DNA of 64,000 nucleotides from Anaerotignum sp. (lineage in GTDB: Bacteria; Bacillota; Clostridia; Lachnospirales; Anaerotignaceae), in the NCBI GenBank assembly GCA_017442465.1, contig JAFRZQ010000175.1, positions 10,036-74,035 on the forward strand. The letters are read 5' to 3'. How positions within the stretch are numbered: position 1 is the first letter of the stretch; the number at the start of each line of letters is the position of its first letter. The notes beneath the pieces are model-generated. The model searched no databases. It had not been told where the DNA came from and saw only the letters and a list, made by a program, of their open reading frames with translations. This document shows positions 44,801 to 52,614 of the stretch, one piece after another. Made by a program: the position numbers and the translations under genes.

Positions 44801-47800
44801 GTCTGAATGGAGTTTTCACTCAGTGCATAGCCCGCAGGGGCAGATGTTTCGGTCACTTTATAAGTACCTTCTGCCAGACCGGGGATAGAAACAACACCAC
44901 TTGCGTCTGTTGTATAATTACCGATCAGTTTACCGCCAAATTCAACACGGAATGTTGCTCCTGCCAGAGGCGCTTTTGTTTCGTTGTCAAATTTGTAGAT
45001 TTCCAGAGTACCCAGTTTTTTGTTATAGAAATCTACTGTATAAGTTTTACCTGTATCGTCGATTTCAATTTTCTGGGAAGGATTAGCACTTACTGCGTAA
45101 CCTTTAGGTGCTTCTGTTTCTGTAATGATATATGTACCTTTATCCAGTTCAGGCAGTGTGATTGTACCGCCTGCATCTGTTGTGAAGATACCATTTGCAG
45201 AACCAACTACTGTGCCATCGGCATCAGTGATCTTAAATGTAGCACCTTCCAGAAGGGCCTTTGTATCTGCGTCGAATTTTCTGATCTGCAGATTACCCTT
45301 CTTATAGTTGTTGAATGTCTTAGTGATTGTAGAGCCGTCAGTACCAACTTCTACAGTCACAGGCTGTGTAGACAGAACATAGCCTTTAGGCGCTGCTGTT
45401 TCTGTAATTACATAAGAACCAGGAGCCAGATTGCCAATCAGGATATTACCGTTCGCATCTGTTTCAAATTCGCCGGAACCAACTGCCGCACCAGCGGATG
45501 TGGTTACTTTAAATCTTGCACCTTCCAGGGGCTGTCTGGAGATACCGTCTACTTTATTGATGGAGATCGCACCGTAAGGGTAGTTTCTGAAAATCACTTC
45601 CACTACGCTTGTGCCGTCTGCTTTCAGGTTCACTGTCTGCAGATATGTTTCAGCGATCACATAGTTCTGGGGTGCTTTGATTTCTTTTACTGCATAAGCA
45701 CCTGCTTCAAGGCCAGTGATTACAACAACACCGGATTTATCCGTTGTTACTGTGCAGATCAGTTTGCCATTCTGACCGCTGGTTTCACCAGTTATTCTAT
45801 AAACCTCGAATGTTGCGCCATCCAGCATTTCACCTGTGTTCGCATCCGCTTTCTTAATAACCAGAGAGTTCAGAGGATAATTCACGATATCGCCAACTTT
45901 AGCATAGTCAGCGCCGCTTGTAATGCTCAGTTTTTTATTGGAAACTTCCTGATTATTGCTTGTTGTGCCATTAATTGTACCTGCATTACCTGTGCTGCCA
46001 ACTGCGTTACCTGTAGACAGGTAGGAGTTATCACCAGCATCCAGATAAATTCGTGTTACAGGGTTTGTAGGTTTCTGATAGCCCTGTGCAGGAATTGTTT
46101 CTGTAATGATATACCAACCAGGTTCAACATAAGGCAGTTTGATTCTGCCATCGGCATCTGTTTTGAATGTACCGATCGTCTTAATGCCGCCGCCTGCCTG
46201 TTCATACTCGATTTTGTATGTTGTGTTAGGGATACCTTTATTTGTTGTGGCATCTGTTTTCTGGATCAGCAGTGTGGGAAGCTTGATATTTTCGAACAGT
46301 AATGTCTTTGTATCGCCGCCCGCCAATTTCACACGCTGAGGTGTATCATTCAGGATGTAAGGATGAGGTGTAGAAATTTCTTTGATTTCATATGTACCTG
46401 CAGCCAGACCAGGCAGAGAAATCATACCCTCCTTATCTGTTGTTACTGTTGCAGGTTCTACGCTTGTATCGTCAACCAAACCTACGCTATATGTAACACC
46501 AGCAATAGGTTCTTTTGTAACTGCATCGACTTTCTTGATTGTCAGTTCAGGCAGTTTAATGTTATCAACTTTAACGATGATTTCACCGTCACCTGCTTTG
46601 GCCACGATCACACGATCAGGGCTTGTCTTATCGGAGAACATATAGCCGGGAGGAGGGTTCAGTTCAGTCACAACATATGTACCGGGAGCGATATAGCCTG
46701 TTGTGAATTCACCGTTTTTATCTGTCATACCTTCAGCAACAGGTCTGGACAGATCAGACTGCTCATAAATAGCGAACTGTGCGCCTTCCAGTTTATCACC
46801 TGTTTCTTCATCATATTTCTGAACGGTGATCTGAGGTGCTTCCAGATTCGCAAACATCAGGGATTTTGTATCGCCTGCGTTCAACTGGATATCCTGATGC
46901 TCACCAGACAGTACGTAAGGTTCAGGTACGAATACTTCTGTTACTGTGTATGTACCGGGTTTCAGGTAGCCAAGTTCGCTGCCTTTCATACCGATCGTAA
47001 CTGTACCATCTTTGCCTGTTTCTACTGTGCCGATCTTTGTACCATCGGTTTTCTTCACTTCGAACTTTGTACCGGGTACGGGATCACCTGTCTGTTTATC
47101 GATCTTTTCGATTGTCAGTACAGGTGCTTTCAGGTTATAAGCCACATACTGGATACTCTTATCTTTACCCAGATAAACTGTACCAGGGCAAGAATCCACT
47201 ACATAACCTTCGGGGGCTGCCAGTTCTGTAATTTTATAAGAGCCTACAGGCAGGTTCTTCAGATTAACTGTGCCACCTTTTGTTTCGACTGTTGTTGCAT
47301 AGTCACCATCGATCTGTTCCACTTTGAATGTTGCAGGATCGCTGATGGATTCGCCTGTCTGTTTATCGACTTTTGTGATTGTTAGACCGGGGAATTTGGA
47401 GTTTGTGAATTTCAGGCTGGGAGCCTGACCATTTCTTACTGTTACATACTGGGGTGTAGGATCAAGGATATAACCTTCAACAGTGGATATCTCGCGAACC
47501 ATGTAAGTACCATCTGTTACATCGTCCCATTCGATCTTACCACTGCCGTCTGTTTTGCCTGTTGCTCTCCATGCACCCTTACCGTCGATCTGTACGATTT
47601 CATACTGTACACCGGAAACAGGTTTGCCTGTTTCAGCATCTTCTTTTTCCATTGTTACAGTCTGATCGGGATAGTCGCGGAATGTAGCTGTTACTTTTTC
47701 ATCATCGGGTACAGTAATTACGATTGTTGTAGGCTCTGTCAGCTGATAACTGTCACCGGAGTCACGTTCAACGATCGTATATGTGCCTTCGCCGGGGATA

Positions 47801-49119
47801 TTAGGTAACCATTTACCACTGCTGTTTGTTGTGCCTGTATCGATCAGCTGACCTCTGGAGTTATAACAGTCGAAGGTCACACCCGCCAGAGGAGTGGCAT
47901 TATCCCTTGCATCCAGTTTAAGTACAACTAAATCACCACTGCCAGTTGATGTATCTGGTGTATCAGGCGTTTCAGGAATACCTTCATCAGGTACATACTC
48001 CTGATTAATCGCAAAACCGTCATAAGGATTATCCCAATGATTCCCTGCCAGAACATAACTCTGTGCGGCATCCTTGGTACTTCTACCATACAGCAATACT
48101 TTCTTCATCTGCTGGGCATATAGTCTTAAATCCACCTGTGTACCTGCTTCACCAGGATCGGGAATGATCACTGTTACTTCTTCCGTACCTGCCGGCAGGA
48201 CAAATCTTGCGTTTCCAGAAGATGTAGTGATCGTTTCAAATTCATCACCATTTTCATCCACGATTGTCAGTCCGGGAGGGAATGCACCACCGTTCAGATT
48301 TTCGATATACATTTCGGAATTAGGTACATTGTTGTCTGTGTTCCCAATCGTATATACTACTTCATAATTACTGCCGGATTTTTTAGGTTCACCAGCAGTG
48401 AAAGTAACGTCACTCAGTCCGTCATGTGGAGTATGGCTACCAGCTTTGTTATAAATGCTTCTTGTTGCAGCCAGGACTTTATTCTTCAATACTGCAGAAT
48501 AACCACTCAGACCATCATTTACACTCCAGGAATTGATACTATAGCTTGTATGAATACCAGACCAAATGGCCATTTTGGTTGCTAGGTATGCACCGTATTC
48601 CAATTCATCCTGGTCTACGCCATAAGAAGCTGCTGTACCTTCCAACAATGTTTCCGCAGAGACTGTAGGATAGCCATAGTTTACAGCCCCTTCCAGAAAT
48701 GCAGAAATTGTATTTCCAGCAGTAGATTTATCGCCTGCTCTTTTGCCGGAACCGCCGGAACCGCCAGCGTCTACAATACAGTCATTATCAAATTTTTCAA
48801 TGTCTACACCATAGTCAGCTGTATCGCCATAACCAGGATAAGCAGGGTTGATGCAATATGCCTGATAAACTGTACTGTTTGCTGGGTTTGTCCAGGATAC
48901 CTGCATAGGAACAAAGTTATCATAGTCTACTACACCATTGAATTTCAGATACGGAATACGAGTATTTGTATCTTTCGTCAATTTCTGATTCGAATGATAA
49001 ACAGTTCCGATGGTCATAATTCCTTCATTTGATGCCGCAGCTGCTGCAGGCAACAAAGAAGTAAGCATCACCAGTGACATAGCCCAGCCAAAGAAACGCT
49101 TAGTGAATATCTTTTTCAT
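41842..49119 (-). CDS. Giant thioester/SpaA-repeat adhesin ending in LPKTGW
   Basis: The 2425-residue protein has a signal peptide (SLVMLTSLLPAAAAA) and an N-terminal thioester domain with YQAYCINPAYPG and the distal Gln replaced or shifted (YLATKMAIWSGIHTSYS). About 19 tandem SpaA/Cna-B beta-sandwiches of roughly 85-95 residues follow, each starting like LQIRKFDADTKALLAGATF and holding the Lys/Glu pair for an isopeptide bond. A DUF11-like domain (WGDTINYYITGVGNESNVS) comes last. The chain ends GKLPKTGW with no membrane anchor or basic tail. The stiff chain could reach hundreds of nanometres and link donor and recipient. The ATG at 49119 follows AGGAGAATACGTG. Repeats 10-14 are nearly identical in sequence. 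Confidence 0.92.
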   Translation of the reverse strand: MKKIFTKRFFGWAMSLVMLTSLLPAAAAASNEGIMTIGTVYHSNQKLTKDTNTRIPYLKFNGVVDYDNFVPMQVSWTNPANSTVYQAYCINPAYPGYGDTADYGVDIEKFDNDCIVDAGGSGGSGKRAGDKSTAGNTISAFLEGAVNYGYPTVSAETLLEGTAASYGVDQDELEYGAYLATKMAIWSGIHTSYSINSWSVNDGLSGYSAVLKNKVLAATRSIYNKAGSHTPHDGLSDVTFTAGEPKKSGSNYEVVYTIGNTDNNVPNSEMYIENLNGGAFPPGLTIVDENGDEFETITTSSGNARFVLPAGTEEVTVIIPDPGEAGTQVDLRLYAQQMKKVLLYGRSTKDAAQSYVLAGNHWDNPYDGFAINQEYVPDEGIPETPDTPDTSTGSGDLVVLKLDARDNATPLAGVTFDCYNSRGQLIDTGTTNSSGKWLPNIPGEGTYTIVERDSGDSYQLTEPTTIVITVPDDEKVTATFRDYPDQTVTMEKEDAETGKPVSGVQYEIVQIDGKGAWRATGKTDGSGKIEWDDVTDGTYMVREISTVEGYILDPTPQYVTVRNGQAPSLKFTNSKFPGLTITKVDKQTGESISDPATFKVEQIDGDYATTVETKGGTVNLKNLPVGSYKITELAAPEGYVVDSCPGTVYLGKDKSIQYVAYNLKAPVLTIEKIDKQTGDPVPGTKFEVKKTDGTKIGTVETGKDGTVTIGMKGSELGYLKPGTYTVTEVFVPEPYVLSGEHQDIQLNAGDTKSLMFANLEAPQITVQKYDEETGDKLEGAQFAIYEQSDLSRPVAEGMTDKNGEFTTGYIAPGTYVVTELNPPPGYMFSDKTSPDRVIVAKAGDGEIIVKVDNIKLPELTIKKVDAVTKEPIAGVTYSVGLVDDTSVEPATVTTDKEGMISLPGLAAGTYEIKEISTPHPYILNDTPQRVKLAGGDTKTLLFENIKLPTLLIQKTDATTNKGIPNTTYKIEYEQAGGGIKTIGTFKTDADGRIKLPYVEPGWYIITETIPAQGYQKPTNPVTRIYLDAGDNSYLSTGNAVGSTGNAGTINGTTSNNQEVSNKKLSITSGADYAKVGDIVNYPLNSLVIKKADANTGEMLDGATFEVYRITGETSGQNGKLICTVTTDKSGVVVITGLEAGAYAVKEIKAPQNYVIAETYLQTVNLKADGTSVVEVIFRNYPYGAISINKVDGISRQPLEGARFKVTTSAGAAVGSGEFETDANGNILIGNLAPGSYVITETAAPKGYVLSTQPVTVEVGTDGSTITKTFNNYKKGNLQIRKFDADTKALLEGATFKITDADGTVVGSANGIFTTDAGGTITLPELDKGTYIITETEAPKGYAVSANPSQKIEIDDTGKTYTVDFYNKKLGTLEIYKFDNETKAPLAGATFRVEFGGKLIGNYTTDASGVVSIPGLAEGTYKVTETSAPAGYALSENSIQTVEVGTNGVFKVNFYNEKLANLQIRKFDSETKELLAGAQFKVTYSDGTVVGDSNGIFTTNNSGVIMITGVKQDTYKVTEIKAPTGYAISDTPTQTIKVDTEGVFTVDFYNDALANLQIRKFDADTKALLAGATFRITYSDGTIVPGGSNGVFTTDESGVITLRDIKADTYTVTEIQAPAGYALSENPTQVVIVDTKGTFKVDFYNEALGNLVIRKFDEKTKDPLAGATFEVKHMDGTVVGNSNGLFTTDAKGTITLPKLEKGTYIITETKAPDGYALSEENSKTITIDNEGTYTVDFYNKELKGVQIIKKDSQTGLPLKGAQFQIWQTGASTSTSVSSSTPAGKLIGTYTTDINGVINVVLEEGTYEILETKAPEGYQIDNNKQDIVVRDGEQTSVTFTNTKILGLEIIKIDADTKNPLQGATFKVEKVNGEKVGTYTTDSNGHIMVSGLASGTYVVSETSAPAGYVLNSIPQTVTVSAGKVTTVTFENSKKGGVVIQKLDSATDRPIEGCEFLITTFDGATVGVFETDRSGQIHLPNLTDGTYIAKEMKAPAGYNLAAPKTFQVSSGRNPYLEGASNNQTVTIYNDPLGVSQIIKTDAVTGKPVKGAVYVIAALNNGTGIYSQTVMAAGVNAANTMVNGLHTIIGRYETSENGIINISNLPEGWYTLQEEKAPEGYERDATIYNFQITGNGRPTIIQLTNKPLMGRIALTKLSADYNNNTGWDSGTPLAGAVYSILDSDGVEVDRITTGADGTAISSKLKVGTYTLKEVQAPDWYGINPNPLKVTIKKEGQVVSVVAKDPSINLMVGIKKTSDTKTCSWGDTINYYITGVGNESNVSLDKFTVHDKLPDPKAAQIKYFDTGLWSKKYNFKVAYTTNLNTAYTYLPGTYSSDRHNHIDLYAGNMGLRSGEYVTQVKMEFQGSVAPGFKLVEAISMQMTAGSNFTNGYQFTNYADVSGRWHDQYVTANSHWTIKMYGNPGKLPKTGW

Positions 49120-49212
49120 CACGTATTCTCCTTTCTTTTTATTGTGTTACTTTCTTTCACTTTCCATTTACTTCTTTTCCTCTTCCCCCCTTCTCCGACT
49201 GAATAAAGGCAA

Positions 49213-49249
49213 CAAAAAAAGCAGTCCGAGTTTTTTCGTCTGCTTTTTT
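49213..49249 (-). terminator. Terminator between fic and the giant adhesin gene
   Basis: AAAAAAGCAG (49215-49224) pairs with CTGCTTTTTT (49240-49249). It is followed on the minus strand by a T-run and lies 90 bp before the adhesin start. Confidence 0.85.
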
Positions 49250-49261
49250 GTAGTTCATTAT

Positions 49262-49870
49262 TTATTTTTCTTTTTTTAAGCATTCTTTGAATATAATTTT
49301 CAAAAAATCTAATACACCACCAGAAGCCTGTATCGTTGCTACCATCAGATTATCTGGATCAATCTGATCAAAATCCATAGAATATCCAATTTTATTGGAA
49401 AGAAGTCTGAAAAATAACCGTTGGCATCTTCCATTTCCTTCTCTAAATGGATGTAAGTAATTTATACTATTATACAAGTCTGCTAATTCTTCAATTAATT
49501 CATCATAGGGCAAATCAGAAAAATAATTTGCTTTCTGCAAATACTTAAATATGTTCTCCCCTGTCTCTTGTATTTGTTCTGTAGAACAAAAGCTAGTCTG
49601 CTTTTTGCTAATATTTATTGTACGGACTGTTCCAGCCCATTCATAAATATCTTCGAAAAGTATTCTGTGCAAATCTTTATAAAATTCAAAATCAAAATCT
49701 GCATCCGATCTAAAAGATAATTCTATCTCTGCTGATTTTACTGAAACAATCATCGTTTCTATTTCATCCAAATGGTTTTGATTCTTAATGCCCAGTTTAT
49801 TGATCAATACCGTTGTTCCAGGGTAGCAATCTTTTGTTGTTGATTCCACGCTATAACTAATATCAATCAC
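49262..49870 (-). CDS. Fic-domain AMPylase toxin
   Basis: The protein (about 202 residues) has the N-terminal element YPGTTVLINKLGI, IEL-FRSDADFDFEFYKDLHRILFEDIYEWAGTVR, and the active site LHPFREGNGRCQRLF, a complete HPFxxGNGR motif with the catalytic His. It transfers AMP to target proteins. The likely start is GTG 49870, which overlaps the stop of the antitoxin gene by four bases (GTGA). No better start with ribosome site is in frame. This is the class I arrangement, in which the inhibitor is a separate upstream gene. It may stabilise the element or act on recipients. Confidence 0.9.
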   Translation of the reverse strand: MIDISYSVESTTKDCYPGTTVLINKLGIKNQNHLDEIETMIVSVKSAEIELSFRSDADFDFEFYKDLHRILFEDIYEWAGTVRTINISKKQTSFCSTEQIQETGENIFKYLQKANYFSDLPYDELIEELADLYNSINYLHPFREGNGRCQRLFFRLLSNKIGYSMDFDQIDPDNLMVATIQASGGVLDFLKIIFKECLKKEK

Positions 49871-50052
49871 TCCTGTACATTCGAATACTTCATATTGATT
49901 TCCGCAATACAATCCGCTAAACTTTTTCTTCCTGTCAGAACATCCATACATTGCGTTCTCATCTGTGGAGAGAAAGTATATCCTTCCATTCTTGCGGACA
50001 TGGCTGCATTATCTAAGGATTTTTCCAATTTATTTTTGTATTCATCCGTCAT
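49867..50052 (-). CDS. VbhA-like Fic antitoxin
   Basis: The 61-residue protein contains SARMEGYTF, which fits the [S/T]xxxE[G/N] inhibitory motif whose Glu blocks ATP binding in Fic proteins. The following helices (MDVLTGRKSLADCIAEINMKY) match the VbhA antitoxin fold. It starts after GAGGAGG and has its own promoter at 50087-50095. The GTGA overlap couples it to the toxin gene. The pair is a class I Fic toxin-antitoxin module, like VbhA-VbhT, which also belongs to a conjugative element. Confidence 0.85.
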   Translation of the reverse strand: MTDEYKNKLEKSLDNAAMSARMEGYTFSPQMRTQCMDVLTGRKSLADCIAEINMKYSNVQE

Positions 50053-50086
50053 ATCAACAGCCTCCTCTGCACATTATGTTTGTTTC

Positions 50087-50095
50087 ATTATACCA
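50087..50095 (-). promoter_or_regulatory. Extended -10 promoter of the Fic toxin-antitoxin pair
   Basis: On the minus strand TGGTATAAT is a consensus extended -10 box, about 35 bp before the antitoxin start codon. A ribosome site AGGAGG is at 50061-50066. Confidence 0.65.
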
Positions 50096-50164
50096 CACAT
50101 CTTGAAGATGCACGATAAATTTTGAAGGAATCCTAAATAATGATGCCACATCTACTGTAGATTG

Positions 50165-51391
50165 TTATTTTACGATTACATAACCGATAAAGGACTGTCT
50201 TACGATAAAGTCATCAAAAGCCAACACTTGCACTTTACCATCTTGATTGGGATTATAAGTGCCATTTCTCTGCATATTGCCCTCTGTGAAATATACTGTT
50301 TTAGGATTACCTTCTTCATCAAAGTCCACCCATTCCACAAACAATGCATGGCCTCTAAATACAGCAATACAACCTGCTTCGATGTCATATTTATTTGTTG
50401 TGCCATCTAAATCGGGAGATTTTCCACTCTGTGCTTTTTCAACCCATTTATCAACGCCATCTCCCCATAAAGGCTGCAAATTTAAACCTGTTGTTTCCAT
50501 CAGTCTGCCTTCGGCATACCATGTACACTGACCAACATGACTTTCCGGATATAAAGTATATGGCTTTGTCAAATTATTCATATTCGCTTTACCATTACTC
50601 AAATATGCACCTTTATCTTCATCCTTCAGGATATTCGCCAGAATTTCACCCTCTTTGGGAGCAAACGTCATAACACCAGTTGCTTCGAATTTATCTTCTT
50701 TTTCAACCACGGGTTCTTTTTTTTCATCCTCGTCTACTACTTCTTCCTTATCAGGTTTTTCTATAGGCGTTTTGCCACCGCGAATGTCGTTAAAAATCTG
50801 CTGCAGATCTGTTGTTGTTTTCTTTACATCGATCACTTTTGTATCGTTGTTCCAAACAACTTCAATACCATTGTGTATGCTCATATAGGGAGCTTTTGCA
50901 TATTCGCCTTTTGCCTCAAATTCAACTGTTTCCAGTGCAACATCCAGCTGAGTATCCGCTGCATTTGCAAAATCTGCCAGCTTAAAATAATATCTACCAT
51001 TCAGTAAGAAACATTCTGCTTTTGAAACCCAACCGTCATAAATCAAATTCCCTTCTACTACTTTTACCTTCGCTGTCTGCTGCGTCAGTTTTTCAGGTGT
51101 TGCAGTAGATGTAGGTGCCTGGTAAGGGTGTACCATAATACCAGTATCACCATTTTGGATCGCACCTACTGCCATTCCTAAGTTATTTGTAATATCTCTG
51201 GCTCTTACATAGTTATAGCCATCGATATTATAACACTGAATCGTCTGCACCTTCCCATCGTTGAATCGAACCTGTGCATTATTTAAGGTTGCTGTTTTTG
51301 TATCAGAAGCACCATAAACTGTAATACCGCCAACTGCTGTCAACGCCATGAGCGCTGCCAATGCCGCTGTAGCCATTTTTTTCTTCTTCAT
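50165..51391 (-). CDS. Secreted CHAP-domain amidase with copper-amine-oxidase-like stalk domain
   Basis: The 408-residue protein has a signal peptide (MATAALAALMALTAVGGITVYG), then an N-terminal domain of the copper-amine-oxidase-N type (VRFNDGKVQTIQCYNIDGYNYVRARDITNNLGM, and a second copy with GRYYFKLADFANAADTQ), an acidic linker (KEEVVDEDEKKEPVVEKED), and a C-terminal CHAP domain with SHVGQCTWYAEGR (Cys) and AVFRGHALFVEWV (His). The CHAP domain cuts cell-wall peptides. It would be a second wall-opening enzyme of the element beside the NlpC/P60 protein. Confidence 0.85.
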   Translation of the reverse strand: MKKKKMATAALAALMALTAVGGITVYGASDTKTATLNNAQVRFNDGKVQTIQCYNIDGYNYVRARDITNNLGMAVGAIQNGDTGIMVHPYQAPTSTATPEKLTQQTAKVKVVEGNLIYDGWVSKAECFLLNGRYYFKLADFANAADTQLDVALETVEFEAKGEYAKAPYMSIHNGIEVVWNNDTKVIDVKKTTTDLQQIFNDIRGGKTPIEKPDKEEVVDEDEKKEPVVEKEDKFEATGVMTFAPKEGEILANILKDEDKGAYLSNGKANMNNLTKPYTLYPESHVGQCTWYAEGRLMETTGLNLQPLWGDGVDKWVEKAQSGKSPDLDGTTNKYDIEAGCIAVFRGHALFVEWVDFDEEGNPKTVYFTEGNMQRNGTYNPNQDGKVQVLAFDDFIVRQSFIGYVIVK

Positions 51392-51496
51392 TTCTTCTCA
51401 GCTCCTTTCTGTTCTATTACTCTGTATTTTATCACAGTCAAAATACCGAATTGGGGATTTGGAAAAAAATATTTTTTTCAGCCCTCCCCCACGGAT

Positions 51497-51652
51497 TCAT
51501 ATAGGACAAAATAACGTACCATTTGCAATCGCCAAAAGCACCAATCTAAACACATACATAATAAGAATGAGAGCTAAAATCCCGAGCAATGCCATTGCTG
51601 CATCGGAAAAAGATGCTCCCTTTTCATCCGAGATTTTAATTTTTTCTCTCAT
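51497..51652 (-). CDS. 51-residue single-pass membrane protein
   Basis: The short frame reads MREKIKISDEKGASFSDAAM followed by a hydrophobic stretch (ALLGILALILIMYVFRLVLLAIA). Its ATG overlaps the stop of the upstream gene (ATGA), which strongly supports translation. It is the third member of a chain of overlapping small membrane-protein genes (52508 > 52098 > 51652). Function is unknown; it could be a small channel or mating-pair component. Confidence 0.6.
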   Translation of the reverse strand: MREKIKISDEKGASFSDAAMALLGILALILIMYVFRLVLLAIANGTLFCPI

Positions 51653-52098
51653 TCAAATCCACCTTTCGTTTTTGGATAAGCAACAAATATATTATCTGAT
51701 GTTCCCTTCTTATTGAACTGTACTGCCGGATGCAAGTGAAAATTCTGCTGGATTTCCTCCAACTCTTCTTCGGGAAATGTATCGTCAATCCGTAGATAGT
51801 ATTCTGCCGTCATAAACGAATTCCGTTCATAATATATTTTCACTACAAACAATGCAGCAACACATAGCAGAAATATGATCATAGATCTATGGGAAATAAG
51901 CCTTGATGCCACCATTGACACAAATGTGTCTAACAGAAGAATCAACGACAATATCCCAATAATCACTTCCGCTGCAATTACGCAATACAGAAATCTATTT
52001 TTGCCTTCCAATTGTCCTTTGAACCGTTTCGCCAAGCGATAATCTATCACCTGACACCCTTGAAAAGAGTTCAAATAGTCTATGCCATTTATTTTCAT
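51649..52098 (-). CDS. Two-pass membrane protein, paralogue of its upstream neighbour
   Basis: The 149-residue protein has the N-terminal motif INGIDYLNSFQGCQVIDYRL, two membrane segments (about residues 37-60 and 75-92) and a soluble C-terminal half. The N-terminal motif resembles YINGCEVIEYHKGTAKGK of the preceding gene, so the two look like diverged tandem copies. It starts at an ATGA overlap with that gene. Unknown family. Confidence 0.65.
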   Translation of the reverse strand: MKINGIDYLNSFQGCQVIDYRLAKRFKGQLEGKNRFLYCVIAAEVIIGILSLILLLDTFVSMVASRLISHRSMIIFLLCVAALFVVKIYYERNSFMTAEYYLRIDDTFPEEELEEIQQNFHLHPAVQFNKKGTSDNIFVAYPKTKGGFE

Positions 52099-52508
52099 GT
52101 TCTCTCTCTTCTCTTTTTCTCCATAGCAATCCAAGTACCATCTGCACCATATTCCTGCATTTTATACTTTTCTTTGATCCAATACTGATCAATTTCATCA
52201 ACTATACCCGTGTACCGGATGATACAGCACTCTTGGAACTCTGCGACTTTTTTCTCTTTTGTAATTCTGGCAATTACATCCATCATCAGGATAAAAACGC
52301 CGAGTGCTATGTATTGCAGCAGTACTGATGTATGATCAATCTCATATCGAAGCATGGTATAGGCCTTTTCCAGTGTCAAACACATTAAAACGACCATCAG
52401 AAGCGTTGGAATATAAGAAAGAAAAAAATAAAGGAACTTGCCTTTCGCAGTCCCTTTGTGATATTCAATGACCTCACAGCCGTTGATATATTCGAAAAAA
52501 TCTCTCAT
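52095..52508 (-). CDS. Two-pass membrane protein of the tandem pair
   Basis: The 137-residue protein begins MRDFFEYINGCEVIEYHKGT, has two membrane segments (about residues 27-47 and 60-79), and a C-terminal soluble part (AEFQECCIIRYTGIVDEIDQYW). The ATG at 52508 follows GGGAAGGAAGTGTTTCA. It is first in a three-gene chain with ATGA overlaps. A hairpin-repeat copy lies 19 bp upstream. Unknown family. Confidence 0.65.
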   Translation of the reverse strand: MRDFFEYINGCEVIEYHKGTAKGKFLYFFLSYIPTLLMVVLMCLTLEKAYTMLRYEIDHTSVLLQYIALGVFILMMDVIARITKEKKVAEFQECCIIRYTGIVDEIDQYWIKEKYKMQEYGADGTWIAMEKKRRERT

Positions 52509-52526
52509 TGAAACACTTCCTTCCCA

Positions 52527-52553
52527 GACTTTGGTAAACGGTTTACCAAAGTC
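52527..52553. repeat. Dispersed hairpin repeat, copy 2 (perfect)
   Basis: GACTTTGGTAAAC (52527-52539), central G, and GTTTACCAAAGTC (52541-52553): a perfect 13-bp-arm palindrome 19 bp before the start codon at 52508. It has no T-run, so it is not a simple terminator. Confidence 0.85.
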
Positions 52554-52614
52554 CCTACATATAGGCTGCCGGAATGGTCCATGACTTAGGAACCGATTCT
52601 TAAAATCGTAATGC

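Noticed and set aside
41896..47385. Long plus-strand open frames (up to 732 codons) opposite the giant adhesin
   Set aside because: They mirror the repeat pattern of the adhesin, are Cys/Phe-rich, lack ribosome sites and arise from the codon bias of the repeats.
52527..52553. CcpA cre or LacI-type operator
   Set aside because: The arms pair over 13 bp around an odd central base and repeat in gaps of one element only. The sequence does not match cre well.
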